DNA of 64,000 nucleotides from positions 68,717 through 132,716 of the forward strand of contig WELB01000091.1 of the NCBI GenBank assembly GCA_009602725.1, given 5' to 3'. A program made the translations under genes and the position numbers. Origin of the DNA: Spirogloea muscicola (taxonomy: Eukaryota; Streptophyta; Zygnematophyceae; Spirogloeales; Spirogloeaceae). Under the pieces are notes generated by a model that worked only from the letters and a program-made list of their open reading frames with translations, was not told the origin of the DNA and made no database searches. Below, in pieces: positions 23,251 through 35,897 of the stretch. How positions within the stretch are numbered: the stretch's first letter is position 1; each line of letters opens with the position of its first letter.

Positions 23251-24683
23251 GCCTCATTCCGCTCGACTAACAGCCACATTAGCAGCCCTTGTGAAGCCAG
23301 GCAGCCAGAGAATGCGCCCCAATAAATGGTGGCGACAAGCCATGCGCAAGCATGGCAGGTCCACTGAGGCAGCTTTGCCGGCGGCCTTGCCCCACAGCAT
23401 AGTCGGACCGCGGTAGTCTCCTGTAGCTCTGTAGCCATGTGGTATTTAAAGTTGCCGGTCCCTATTCCAGACTGCACCATCAGCAACGGCAAGAGTGACC
23501 TCATCAAGCAGCCGCCACCAGCTATGGTCGGCGCAAGCCATGCTGGAGTAAGCAGCAGTGGCCCTACTGCGCAGCCACTACCAGCTGCGCGGCCCTGGGC
23601 TGGCACGGATGCACAAGCGCCCTGCTGCGTAATCAGGCCCTCCGGCCTAGCGTCTCCACCCCCCTGTCCCCATCCCCTTGCCTTTGTACGTTGGCCGCTC
23701 AGGCCCTTTAATTACACGCTGTTCCCCCCGTCAGTATGTCTGCAGCGAGCTCAGGCCATGCTTTGCACCAGGAAAAGAACCACCAAAGAGCTGGGTGAGC
23801 TCTAGCATGGCAGGGGTTCTTGGACCGTGCTGCTCAGTATCCTGTTATCGATTGGCGATTCCTACGTGCTGACCAACACATTTGAGCAAGTTGGTACAGC
23901 AGCCAAGGGCCTGCGTCTCTTGATGTCATGGCCTCTGGGAGAGAAGAGGCAGTCCAGAAGGAAGGCTGGCTAATACCAGCCATTGACCTCTACTGGAAGA
24001 GTCTTTGTCTCTGGGAGAGAAGAAGCAGTCCAGAAGGAGGTGGTGGCCTGTGAAAGGAGCAGATTCAGAATAATGATGTCCCATAAGGGGCCCAATAACC
24101 AATTACCCAGCAAAGCAAGTGGCTGTTAACGGCGGCCACTCAATGACTGCTGTCTGAAAAGAGGAGATGGTGATTCCCCTTATTCGGGAGAAGCCCCACA
24201 TATGTTGATGGTGAGGTCTGAGATTAAAGGATCCGTACGCACTGGAGCTGAAGTACTTGGCACGGCACATTGGACTCGTTCAAGGCTATTCTTTCACATG
24301 ATCTAATTGCAGCCCCGCCTGGACATTGCAAGCAGTAGACATGCAACCTCAGCGCATACCACTCGAGCATTGGTCAATCACAAGTCACCGTGTCCAGCAC
24401 CTGCAGTCATTGAAGCTCGACAAACATCTGCGCACCATAAGTCACTGTAGTACTTGTTGCGGCGGAAGTTATTTATTGTCGTGAATCTGATGTTGCCACA
24501 TGGAGCCCGACAAGCTGTGCAGGCCTGTCATGGGCAAAGCTTGGGCTGCCTAGCACACAGCTGCTTGTACACAATGAGCTATTTTCACCATGTTTGTCAA
24601 CTTAGTCATCAGCAAAAACACGCAAGCGCGGCCAGGTTGACATCAGCCCAGTCAAGGTGAACCAGCAGGTCACCTTGGCCAGC
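23251..24683. other. Convergent intergenic region
   Basis: Lies between the 3' ends of the phosphate carrier (+) and kinesin-4 (-). Contains two direct repeats of about 34 bases (near 23934 and 24009, sharing CTCTGGGAGAGAAGA and GCAGTCCAGAAGGA). No gene is seen. Confidence 0.55.
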
Positions 24684-27600
24684 TTAGTTGGTTGTATTCT
24701 CCTTGTCAGCGAGCTGCTGGGAAGGCCAGGCAACAGGCCCCTTGGGCACATATCTATGCTTAGATTCTACCGCCAGCTGTCTCAGCAGGTCCAGCCTTCT
24801 GGCGGTTGTGACCCAGCCTGCCTCTGCTTGCTGGTCATCACTGGACTTCTTAACAAGTGTAGGTGCATGAGATGGTACCTGCTTAGGGTGACCATGAGCA
24901 CTTATACCATCTCTGGTCGCAGGCAAGGGGAGTGAAGCCCTCAGGGAATTAGACCTGACATGTGGAGTGCTTCGAGATGAAGTTGGCCGCTGGTTGAGAC
25001 GCATATGCCGAAGCCTGGGAGAAGGTGAAGGAGGGCGAGGAACTTCCTCTAAGATGGCACTTGAACTACTGTCCACGGCTTGGCTGCTCTCATTTGGAGT
25101 CCGGCCACAAGTGGCAGGTGGTGCAGGCAAGGCTGGAACTGGCGTGGTGTTCGGCACGCCACCAGTGGCAGAAGATTTGGAAGTGGGAATGCATGTTGGG
25201 TTGGTCATAGAGCCCTGCTGCAGCTGCTGCGGCTTGGAAGCTGACGGCGTATTGCCTTTCCTCGCGCCCTTCCGCAAGGATGCAAGGGGAACAGCTACCT
25301 GCAGGAAAAGCTTCATGGTTACTGCATACCCACCGATGGACACAGCAGGTGGAAAACGTGGGCCTTCTGACCTCCTGCCCATGAAGGTCACATTCACAGA
25401 GCAAGGAAGTGGTGTGCTGCGAAGCAAGGCTGCAGCTATCACCTGATTCACGTCAATGGCACCCAAAGGCTGCCTGAGGTGACCTCCAACCTGCCGTTGG
25501 CCCTCTTCACTTTCAATGGGTTCCTCTGTTGTCCTGTCAGGCCTTTCTGACAGGCCCTCCCTGATGGCCTTCTCCAGCCTCTCAGCATGCACTGCCAGCT
25601 TTGCTGTGACCAGCTGCCGCTGCCGCAACTTGTCGACATTGGCATACTGCAGCAGTCGCTCTGTAGAAGTGGCTGGGTGCAGGGTCTCGGTTACGTCCAA
25701 GGCCTCCATGGCTGCAGCAAGGTCCAGAGAGGCAGCCGTGGCCTCTGCGGAGGGGTCCACCTGCAGTGCTGGCCTGTTGATGCAGCGGTTGCCCCCGCAG
25801 TTGCACTGGGGGCTACACCAGTCTCCCTTACTTTTACAAGCGCACTTGCGGCTGCACTTTCCCGCACAAGAACACCCAGCAGCCGGCCCAGCCTCAGCCG
25901 GCTGGACCTGCACAGCTGTCCTATTACCCCGGCATTCCACCCCAGATTGCTGCACGCTGCACTTGTCACCTTTGTACTCAGCTCTGGAACAGGACCCTAG
26001 GGTGTTTGCCTTCTGATGGCTTTGCCTTAGATCGTCCTGAGCTTGCTGATGCTTTCTTGTGGTTGGTATGTAGTCAGGGTCCTGCAAGTCACTGCTGCCT
26101 CCATCACTTGCTTCGGAATCCATCTCAATCTCTCCATTATCGAACCTCCGTTTCCTTGTTGGTCGAGTACGCTGCAATGTTGACAGTCATGAGACGTTTG
26201 AGTATCAGGCATCAGACACGAGCCTCTGCCCGAGTTGCTAGTAGAGCAGTTCCAGTGCAAGCTGCAACATGGTCTCACCTGCCACATGATACTCTTTGAC
26301 TCATCCTGATTGGTAGTCGAAGTAGCTGTTGGATTGTCGGTCATGTGCAACATCCTCTCAAGGCCCTTGTTGATTGCCATAGCAGGCCCACCCTGCAAGA
26401 AATTCTTTCAGCACCTGTCACTATATTGCCAAGGAACAATCGATTGTGGGAGACAGTCTAAACTCAAACAGGTTGTCGTGGTACCTGGTCAGCCTCTCTA
26501 AGAGCCACGGCAACAGCACTCTCGGCGTACAATTTCCTTTGCTCCAAGCTGGTACACCTCTGCTTGCTCTCTGTCAATTTCTTCGTCAGCATGGCCACTG
26601 TGCAATGCAAGCTTTCCATGATGTCTTCTTGGTCACTAAGTTGGCACCTGCAGCCGATATTTGGCTTGTCAGCTTGCAGTTGACTTGATCCAGGCATCTA
26701 CTGTTCAAAGTTACTCATCACTAGCCTTCACATCTGCAAACAGTATGTTTGTACACCACCTGGCAGCAGAAGTGGCCTCGAACATGTGTTGAAGCAGCCC
26801 TCTGGCATCTCCAAAGGTTCGCACCCTTTGCCAGCGCAACCGCGAGGAGTCCAAGGAGCTTCTGTCCCTTTCTTCTGCCTCTGCCAATTGCTGTTGCATC
26901 TCTAGGATTGCAGCACTACTTTGCTGGATGGCTCCATGCAGTGCAGCCAACCTAGCCTGCTTTCCCCTTGGAGAGAGGGGAGAGGGCTTGGTGCTGGAAA
27001 ACACCCAACCAATGGAAGATCAGTGCTCTATGCTGTAACAATCATTTTGCTGCTATTATGCAGTGGTCCGTCATCATTTGCGACCAGTTCTGCTGACCGT
27101 TCGTACCTGAATGTAGTATGGCATTCGTATCAGTGGAGCATCAGATGCTCACCTTGTGGCAGGACTGCCTGGGCGCCATGAAGCCAAGTCTCCTTTGCCT
27201 GAATCCACCTGCCTAAGCTCATCAATCTCCTTGCCAAGAGCCGCTCGCCTGTCACGCAGACCGATGAAGGTCAGATAGTCCACCTTTTCCCACTACTTGG
27301 CCATCCCACAACTTGGCCACTACGAGGTACAATGTATTATGGACTTGAGGTCCTTGAACATGGTCAAGAAGGCCAGTCTGGTCTCAGATAGGTGTCATGT
27401 GAGTTGACATGCATGAGCAGTCGTCCAACCTCTCTGCTTCTTTCCTCATGGCTTTCCGCACGTCGTAAATGCTCACAATTAGTGACAGCTCTCGGTCGAG
27501 CCAAGACCTCAAGCTGCTTTCTCCAACAACTCCTCCACCTACAACAGTTTCCTGCGTAGTTGTAGTGGCATTCTTCATAGCTCTACGGCTTTCTAAGACG

Positions 27601-30600
27601 TCCTTAAGCCTTTTCGTGGCCATTGCCGCCTCCTCTGTCTTCCTTTGTAGAACCTGCAAGGTCAGACCATGGTCTGTCAAGTCACGACGCCTGACAACAA
27701 TCGTACAGTACAGTATAAAGCAGACGCTTGCTGGTGTTATGCGGCACTTTGATATAGGAAGATTAGGTGCACATTGTTGTCTCTGCCTCACTAAGTCTCT
27801 GCAGCTCTTGCAATTACCACTCTTTGGCGCTGATGGATGGCCTGCAACTTATGCATCTCATACTCATTCCTCCTTCCCTCCTTTCGTAGCTGCTCAACAC
27901 CGCAACATTCCCTTTTGTGAGCACACTCGTGAGGTTTAGGTCCGACTGCGAGCCTCTTGACATTCTGAAGGTGGTGCAAGATAGTACTACATGGAGCAAG
28001 CACTCTGAAAATAACACCTGCACCAACTTTACGTGGTCTTCTGTTCTCGTTGATTTATCAAGTGGCACATGCTAGAGTTCACCTGCAACACTTCTTTCTC
28101 TCGTGCTTGCTTCCAAAGGAAAAATTGCTCAGCTTCCTGCTTCATTTTGCGTTGCAATTGCACCTGCAGGCAGCATTGACATCACAAACGAGTCAGCTTA
28201 TATTTCACATGTTGCAATCCTGTCACAGTAATATTACTGCCCTAGTTCACCTCGTCCGTGATTGATTGAAGACTAAGAATAGATCTGACATGAACAAAAA
28301 CCCTCACTTTCTGCTGCTTGATCCGAAGGATGTCTTCATTCAGGTGCTTGGCAAGCTCCTCGCTTCGTTGCTTTTGCCGAAGCAGCACAGCCTGGCCTTC
28401 TTGCCTTCGTCTCAACTCCTCAATCTGGGACAGGGCGACAGATTAGCGATGTTACAAGCTAGTAATACAAACGCTTCTGTCATGCAGCCGATCTCAGAAG
28501 TTGATGTCTAGGATAGATAAGCGTCACCTGCTTCTCCAAGCTGACGACTTTCAGTCTGTATGCCTCTTGCAGCTTCTTTGCCTGCTCGTCGGAGCTGGAC
28601 ATCATGTACTCGATGTCGGCAACAAGCCTATCTCGCTCCTTCTGCATGTTCAAGTCGGATACAGTCGATCAAATGGAGAGCACCACTGTAGATCAGAATA
28701 TACAAAGTCTCCTAGGTCAATGCTAGTTTTTTCGAACTTGCGATTCGATTCAAATGCAACATGTACATACCAGGAGGATTTTCTTCTCCTCTTCCATTTC
28801 CTGTAACTTCCTCTCATACGCTTGACGCAAGGGTAGTGACCGTCCATCTCTTGCAAAGCTTCGCATTTGCTCCTGCAAAACGGCCAGTCGCAATGAGGCA
28901 CCTCCTCTGGTAGATCATGCACGACATTCTTTCAGGCAGTTGGGGAGTGATGAAGTGTGCCAATAGAAAGCAAATAAGAACCTCTTTCTCCTCCAACTTC
29001 TCATTCAGCTCCTGGAGCTCTTGACCGTATCGAGTTTGAGAGAGCGAGTGCTCCATCTCGGCAGCTTCAGCCACCGCTTCGTCCTCCTCAACTGTCAGAA
29101 ACAGCACAACCAGTCACTAGTAGTACAGGTAAGTACGTGCCTGCATCAGGCACAGCTGCACCTTGCATTCAAGGTAAGGTTATGCCTGATATGACACATA
29201 CAACCTCGACAACACACGCACCTGTAGAGCCAAGGAGTTGATCCTCACTAACCAGCACACCAAATGACTCTGCAGCTGGATCACCAATGGAAGTGGTTTG
29301 CACTGGTCTTGTGTCTGATCTATGTGAGTCGAGTTTAGTAGCTGAGGTTTGCTTCAGTTGCCGAACAGTGGCCTCCAGTTCTTGAATGCGAGCCAGTTGA
29401 GTGTGCAGCAGACTTTGCTGCCCGACATCCTCTTGTCCGCTCACTTCTGGTAATAGCAACCTCAAGCCGTCCCGCTCCACCTGAAGCAGAAGAGCTCAGC
29501 TGTCAGTTGGACGGAAGTAGATTCTCTGAAGACCACCATCTTGAGTGCATGACAAGCCCATGGATGCAATACTAGACTTGAGAACATGTGGCCTGCAACA
29601 CGTACCTGAGCAGCAAGTGCCTTCTGCGACTCCACTTTTGCCGTCTCCTTTGCAGCTATGAGCTCCTGGCAGGCGTCAGCTTTGGTTGCCTCGAGCCACT
29701 GGATATGCTGGCGCAGCAAAAGCACCTCATGCTGAGAGCTCCCTGCTGCCCTGGAGCACATAAGCTCTGCCTGCATCATCTGGAGCTGCTGGCGCAACCT
29801 GTGAAGCTCTGCTGCAGCCGGATCCCTGTTCACCTGTTTGCATATATCAGTGAACTTTATTGATGTTACCAATGCCTCATTGGTAAGACAACTCACAGGC
29901 TTACCCCATGCATTCTGACGTGACTTTGCTGCTCTGCAACTCAGGCACATTACAGTGAGGAATGAAGATGGACGTTGCTCTTTGGTCATCCAGCACAGAT
30001 GCAAGAGAAAAGCAGGCCATTATGCTGGAGCACTGGAACTCACCAGTGGTTTATTTTGAATATTCCTTGCTCTGTTGGCGTATTTCAGAGTATTTAGGCT
30101 CTCCTCCATATTGATGTCGGCTGGACTTACACAAGCTGCACTGACAGACATGAAACAACATACAGCTTGTCATTGGGAAGATATAGGCCTTACACCTTGC
30201 TTGAATGGTTAGGCCACTGACTTGACTGCAGTCCTTACCTATCATAACGGTCCGACTGTTGCCTCCCAGAGAGTCCTGTATTGCCAATTGCACCATATCT
30301 CAAATCATCAGTAAACGGAATTGCAGTAACCCGTCAAAGTCTGTGTATTGATACAATATCATGAATGCTTCTGCATTTGATATGATAGACTCGTTCTCAG
30401 TCTCCTGCTAGTTCCATGAGATGGGCGCTTGCACTGCTGTACCTGCAAAAGGCGCGTAAGCTTGCTGTCACGGTATGGAATGTGGCCCCCCTCCTTGTAC
30501 CGCTTTTCGTCACCAAGAGCACTGATAACATTCCCAAGTGCTAGGAGGCCTTTGTTGATATGTATACCTGCATTCAGATTGTCGTGTCAGAAGGCAACCA

Positions 30601-32470
30601 AACCTCTTGCTGCATTACGCTCCAGGTGTGCAGCACAGGTCTCAATAATGCACTGCTGACATATGTACCTTCTTGAAGGCGATTGCCATCGACCTTAGTC
30701 CTCTTCATCCTCTCAGATCCAGCGAGGTCAACCAGATGGAGCTTTGCACATAAAAAGTCCTCACATAGTCCATCTGGGCCATCATCGTTCGGCATGGCTT
30801 CCCATTTGCGCCGCTGCTCAAGGATGACAGTGAGTATAGCATGCGACCGACTGCATTGTACAGAAGATGAAGGGTGACCAGGTTAAGATGGCCATGGACG
30901 ACGAGGCAACAGGGCCGTGACCATTGGAAGCAATGAACATCCACCTGCTCGATGAACGCAAGCACAGCTTTGATGCTTATACATGTAGATGTCTTACGTC
31001 GTGCCACCCAAGCACTCCCTCTCACCTTGAGGTTGCATTCATGCCAGTGCTACCAGTCGCTCTGCATAACGAACCCTGCTCCAGGCATGCAGCCATTTCA
31101 TCTGCAGTGCATACATCCACTTCGTTGACTCCTGCAAGTGTTATCCCTCGCTGTGCTGTTTCACGGATGCTGAGTGGCGGTCTCCCTGTAGTCTTTGCGT
31201 GCGCTGATCCAAGTGGTATGCCACAACTGCCTGAGCTACCGGTGCAGATAGTATTGTCGAGCAAGTCCCTGATCTCCTCCTTGTGTATCTGCAGTGGGAG
31301 GGACGAGGTTGACTCTCTGCAGCACAAAGATTGTTATACCCTTGTGCTACGTGTCCTGCCATGATGGGTCAGCAAAGTCTTGTCGGACAGTCCCAGCAGT
31401 TCTTGACGTTCATTCAATTTTCTTTGCCAACACCTGCTCATGGGGACACTCGCCCTACCTCAATGTAGGAGACTCGTATTTGGAACTCCACTTTGTCCTC
31501 CTTCTTGGCCACTTTCTGAAAGAGTGTCTTCATGACCTGTGGTATGATCCCCTCCGAAGCACCTCCTACAGCATAGGCCGTTCCCATGGTGTACGTCTTG
31601 CCAGACCCTGTCTGAAGGTTGCCACCACGGATGTATCCAGCAGGGCAAGTTAGTGTTGTCTCGACTGCACCAGCTTTAGAGCAGTCGGGCCATGCAGTTG
31701 CACAATCAGCATTGCTCCTTGTAGCGAAGATGGGTGAACATGCCAAGCGGTCTCGTGGTGCATTATTGACGCCTCAGTGCGGTTTTTGCCATATGCTATT
31801 GGTGAGATATACAAGAGGGCTAAGACAATGCAAGCAACAAGTTTTGCGCCGCCTGGGCCCCCGCATATGCACAAACGCGGAGAGGCGCAATGATCGCCGA
31901 TCCTAGCTTGACAGCTGCAAGGGCTGCTGCAACCACAAGCGCACACCTGTCCATACGCAAGGACAGTGGCATTGTAGCCCTCAAAGAGGCCGTCCACCAG
32001 GGGCAAGACGCACTCGTCGAACATATGCGAGGGAGGGGATCCGCGGCCGCCGTAGACATGATCGAAAGTGAAGGCCTTGTCAGGCAGCACATGAACCTGG
32101 AATCCGAGGACGCAGATTGCAGGGGCCATCGGCTGCACAGGTGAGCCGAGCACTAACGCGACAGTGCAGCCCAAGCAGGGGCTGCAGCACGGCAGCAGGA
32201 ACGGGCGCAGCGCCGGCCGCAGCAATGGATTCCCAGGCGGCTTGTGGCACCTGTGCTTCCACAGTGACAGGTTTCCAGGAAACGCTGCTATACCTGGTGC
32301 TCGCCAGGCGTCACCGAGAGGCACTGCTGGCACTTGGCGGCGCGCTCCTGCGCGATGAGCGGGCGCACGTGCACGGCCACCTTGACGGCGGCCTGCAGCC
32401 CGGGCGGCGCGGCGGCGGAACCGGCGGCGGCGTCGTCCGGACCGCCGCCGCCTTTNGAGCGGCCACGGGG
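24684..32470 (-). CDS. KIN4: Kinesin-4 chromokinesin (KIF4/KIN-4 type)
   Basis: Plus-end microtubule motor; KIF4 proteins act on chromosome arms and the spindle midzone, plant KIN-4 also in the cortex. Motor exons: 32294-~32470 ([10 protein letters not shown]), 31947-32096 (AFTFDHVYG), 31459-31611 (P-loop [10 protein letters not shown]), 31026-31288, 30669-30850 (switch I SSRSHAI spans this splice; switch [12 protein letters not shown]), 30443-30567, 30239-30275 (DSLGGNSRT) and 30044-30135 ([14 protein letters not shown]). Coiled-coil stalk exons follow: 29606-29833, 29222-29480, 28982-29091, 28771-28872, 28528-28641, 28308-28424, 28083-28163, 27818-27889 ([12 protein letters not shown]), ~27410-27653, ~27153-27285 and others to ~26300. 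The last exon (24684-~26177) holds the KIF4-type cysteine-rich motif ([20 protein letters not shown]). No in-frame ATG precedes VKVAVHV before a stop; the N at 32456 or an upstream exon may explain this. Confidence 0.92.
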
Positions 32471-32605
32471 CCGGCGCGGCGGTGGCTTTTGAAGGGAGGG
32501 GAACGGTCACTTGCAGCCCCGCCGTAGGTAACGGTGACGGCAGCCGCCTCCGCCGCCCGTTTCGTTGCCGATTGCCGGAGCGCTCCGATTTAACGGCCGC
32601 AGTCT

Positions 32606-32902
32606 GAGGACCGATTCACACGAAGGGACGGACGGACGCAATTGGCCTCGAGTTGGCCCCGAATTGGAAATGCTTGGATCCAAAGCGCTCCATACGCCGC
32701 GCGACACGTACCTCTCGGCGCGGCCGTCCGTCCCTGGTGTGCATGGGCCCTGAGAGCCAATTTTACACCGGGACGGACGGACGCAAATTGACCTCGATTT
32801 AGCCTCTACTTGGCAAGACTTTGACCCCAGACGCTCCATACACCGCGTGACACGTACCCCGCGGCGGCGTCCATCCGTCCCGGTGTGCATGGGCCCTGAG
32901 AA
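32606..32902. repeat. Two tandem ~145-bp units with inverted ends
   Basis: Unit 1 is about 32614-32755 and unit 2 about 32762-32901. Each starts with CACxCxxxGGGACGGACGG, ends with the inverse (CCGTCC GTCCC.GGTGTG) and GCATGGGCCCTGAGA, and contains GCTCCATAC.CCGCG.GACACGTACC. The two copies differ at many sites. They lie just upstream of the kinesin-4 motor exons. They look like a foldback element duplicated in tandem. Confidence 0.75.
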
Positions 32903-34172
32903 CTCGTTGTACCTTTGGAGCGAATAGAAGAAGTGGCACTCATGGGGGCAAGGGCTGCGAAAAGCCAGCCCAAAAAGAATTCACAAAGGTGCAGAGGGGC
33001 CTAAGAGCGGTGAGCAGCTACAAAGGGGCCTGAGGATGCTATGGTAAAACAGGGGGAGGATAGATCACTCAGTACGTACGAGTGAGGAGCCTCAGATCCG
33101 ACAGACTAGCTGCTGGGAAGCTATCACATTTTGTGCTTGCCTTTGTACCTGGCCATTTGGCCTACATTTCTTTCTAATACACGATCTTTTATCACATAGA
33201 AGAGTGGCTGGCAAAACAGCCCAAAAAGAATGGACAATATCCCAAGCCAAAGAAAGAGGAGCCGACAAGAACTGCCGAAAAGAATAGGATTGAAGGGGCC
33301 GGAAGATTGACGAGCCGAAAAGCGCTGAGAGGCCACAGCCCAAAAGGGAGAACCGGCCCACCAGCTTAAACGAAACAGCTGATCCAGATTGACGGCCATG
33401 GCTGCAGTGACCGTGAGCGGCCCAAGCCGGGGGCGAGCGGCTCCTGCCAAGCATGCCGGCTTCGCCAGCTTCACCCTCTTGCGCGTCCCTCCGCACGCCC
33501 GCGCCTGCGCCCGCGCCCGCGCCTTGAGAGCGTCGAGCCTGGGGCAGAAGGCACGCAGCAGCTAGTGAATCTAAGCTGGCCCCGCGCACGGCTGCGAGAG
33601 TCTCGGAGGACTCGCGGTGAGCAGACTTGCATATAGTCCTGTCATCGCCTGTCATTACACACATCTTCTCAGCTAAGGTTGCGGTCTGAACTTTGATATT
33701 TTTGTGCGCTTGCGGCTACACGCATAGCATTGTCACTGTGTTCGAGTGTACTGCATCTGTCAGGATCTGCTTGTTTGCTTGTCTCGAGCCATCAGCCTTG
33801 TTCAGGTCATTTAGACAGCGGTTCTCTTTCAGAAAGCTTCATTGACTTGGGTACTCGGAACAATTGCATTCACTAGCCACTTACACACTTCTTTGCTTGC
33901 GAAGTGGACTCTCAAGCTTGATTGTTGTTGCATTGGACTGCTTCTTGTACCGTTGCTTGAAACTTCGCCTAAGACTGCTAGCGTGACTGTTGCTTGTGGA
34001 ATCAAATGCTTGAAGTATTCCAGATCAATTGTTGTTTGGATCTTTGACCTACTTTCTCGTCCACTGTTACTTGAGATTGAGGTCGGGCAGTATTGTCAAT
34101 CTGGATCGTGAAGGTGATACTGCTTCAGCAGGAGTAGATCTTGACACTGAGCCAACTTGTCACTGCTGTAAC
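32903..34172. other. Intergenic region with hairpin-family copies
   Basis: Hairpin-family copies lie at about 32940-33060 and 33195-33340, and a GCGCCCGC-type short tandem repeat at about 33497-33522. A short open frame from the ATG at 33398 (about 50 codons) is unsupported. The stretch 33600-34170 is AT-rich and shows no recognisable gene. Confidence 0.45.
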
Positions 34173-34643
34173 ATGGAGGCCCAGCATGCGGGACAGTTCA
34201 ACTTGGAGGACACGATACAGAACATGCACAAGGAGTGGGACAAGTACTACTGGACGGAAGTGGTCAAGCGCACGCAGAACCCCAACAATACTGCCTACGA
34301 GCCGGGCTTCCACAAGGAGTACTACAAGAACTCGAAGACCGACAAGTACTTGTTGCACATGTCTGACGAAATGACGTAGCTTCTAAACGACGCGATCAAG
34401 CCCTTGTACAACTTCATCACCGCCGAGTTGTGTGGAGGCTTGATGGCGTCCTTTATGAGCTTCGCCAAAGATGTGCAACAAGTGCTTGTCACTTTTCGAG
34501 GTCTCGCAGTAGTCCTCGTGGAACCCCGGCTCGATGCAGTTCTGCGCGCGCTTGCTGCACCACTTCCGCCCAGTAGTACGTCTCCCACTCCTTGTGCGTG
34601 GTCTCGTCCTCCAAGTTGAACTGGCCGGCGTGCTGGCCTCCAT
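34173..34643. repeat. Palindromic pair of unknown coding fragments
   Basis: The plus strand from ATG 34173 to about 34410 and the minus strand from 34643 down to about 34425 encode related peptides (GQFNLEDTIQNMHKEWDKY and its partner with HKEWETYYW), both followed by YLLH/HLLH and DAIKP. The arms face each other with about 15 bases between them. The minus-strand coding similarity extends to about 34900 with VKVSSITNLLPAY. I do not recognise the family. The element looks broken and old, with diverged arms, so it is treated as a mobile-element fossil of unknown type. Confidence 0.6.
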
Positions 34644-35897
34644 GTATGCCGGGAGCAGGTTGGTGATCGAGGACACCTTCACGCCCCCCTTGCTAGCCAC
34701 AATGTTGCCGTGAATTGCTATGAAGGGGGCTCTTGTGGGCAAATTCTCGAACGGGAACTTCTTGACGTCCCTGACCGTGCCCTCCCTCATGTACTGCTAC
34801 GTAGTTCAACACCTTCGACATATTTTTCCTGTCCTGGAAAGTCTCGTGCTGCTGGTAGTCGTTCTTTATCCTGTAGACGTTCTTTACAGCGCTGGGGATC
34901 ATTACCAACAGGTAGATCGTCCGGAGTCAAATTCCGGCCCAGGAGCACTGGGTGCACCAGTGTCCAGCAAAAGTAGTTTCGGCCTCATGTTTCCAAGCCG
35001 CGGTATGCCTGAGGTGTGGGCAAGAATCGTAACAGAATATATTGTCTCTGTATTTCCTCAAATGGCCTGCGAGGTGCAACACCAGAGCAAATAGGACTCA
35101 CATTCAGCTTGGCAGATGCTAGAGCAGGATCAGCCGCAACCTACACACTCTTGATTCTTTCTAACGGCAATGCTACTCTGGAGCATGCTGGTTGGTCGTT
35201 CACTTGACCACCCTAGAGCTTTGAGGCTCAGGACATGCTTCGTGTACATCCTGTCCAACAGTTTTTACTGACAGTCTGCTATTAATCTTGCTGTAGTATC
35301 CACAACAACTCTAGGCTCCTCTTTGGAACCTCCCTGGGTAGCTTCTGCTCTAGCACTGGCTATTCAACGTGCATTTGTAGGCCAAGATGAAACCACAATT
35401 TCAAAGTCGGGCCAGTTTTTATCTTTAATGACGGTGCTGTAATCAACAAGACGAGACATTCGCCAATATTGGCCTCGTCAGACTGCCTTGTCAGCCTGGC
35501 AAATGCGACCGACAATTTCATTCGGTTTGCAAATTGAAACTCGGGTGGCTATCATGTACACCATCTGACCCAACCAGCAAGGGCTGGTACTTATAGTATA
35601 GCTCGTTTGAAGTATCCTGGCCCTAACACCGTACCTCCATGACATATCCATTCGCGCAAAAACTATCTTCTAACCCACTTACTACCCATTTCTAAACAAG
35701 AATCTATTCAGCGTCCTTGCTGCTGGCTCAACGTAACTGCCAACCCTTTCCGTCTGCTGCTTCAGTCAGCCAGTTTCTTATTCATGTATTACAAATTTCA
35801 ATGGACCGCATGCCTCCTCGCAAGACAACCATAGTCTCTCCTCACGCGGTTTGCTTGGAGATCCTAACTCTGACTATACAAACTTGGCTAAGTATTG
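34644..35897. other. AT-rich intergenic region
   Basis: After the extended minus-strand remnant (to about 34900) I see nothing assignable. A T-arm-like stem (CCGGA-loop-TCCGG, 34920-34936) is present, but no full tRNA fold. Confidence 0.45.

Noticed and set aside
34895-34945. T-arm-like stem-loop CCGGA-GTCAAAT-TCCGG
   Set aside because: The flanks do not give an anticodon arm or a 7-bp acceptor at tRNA distance.
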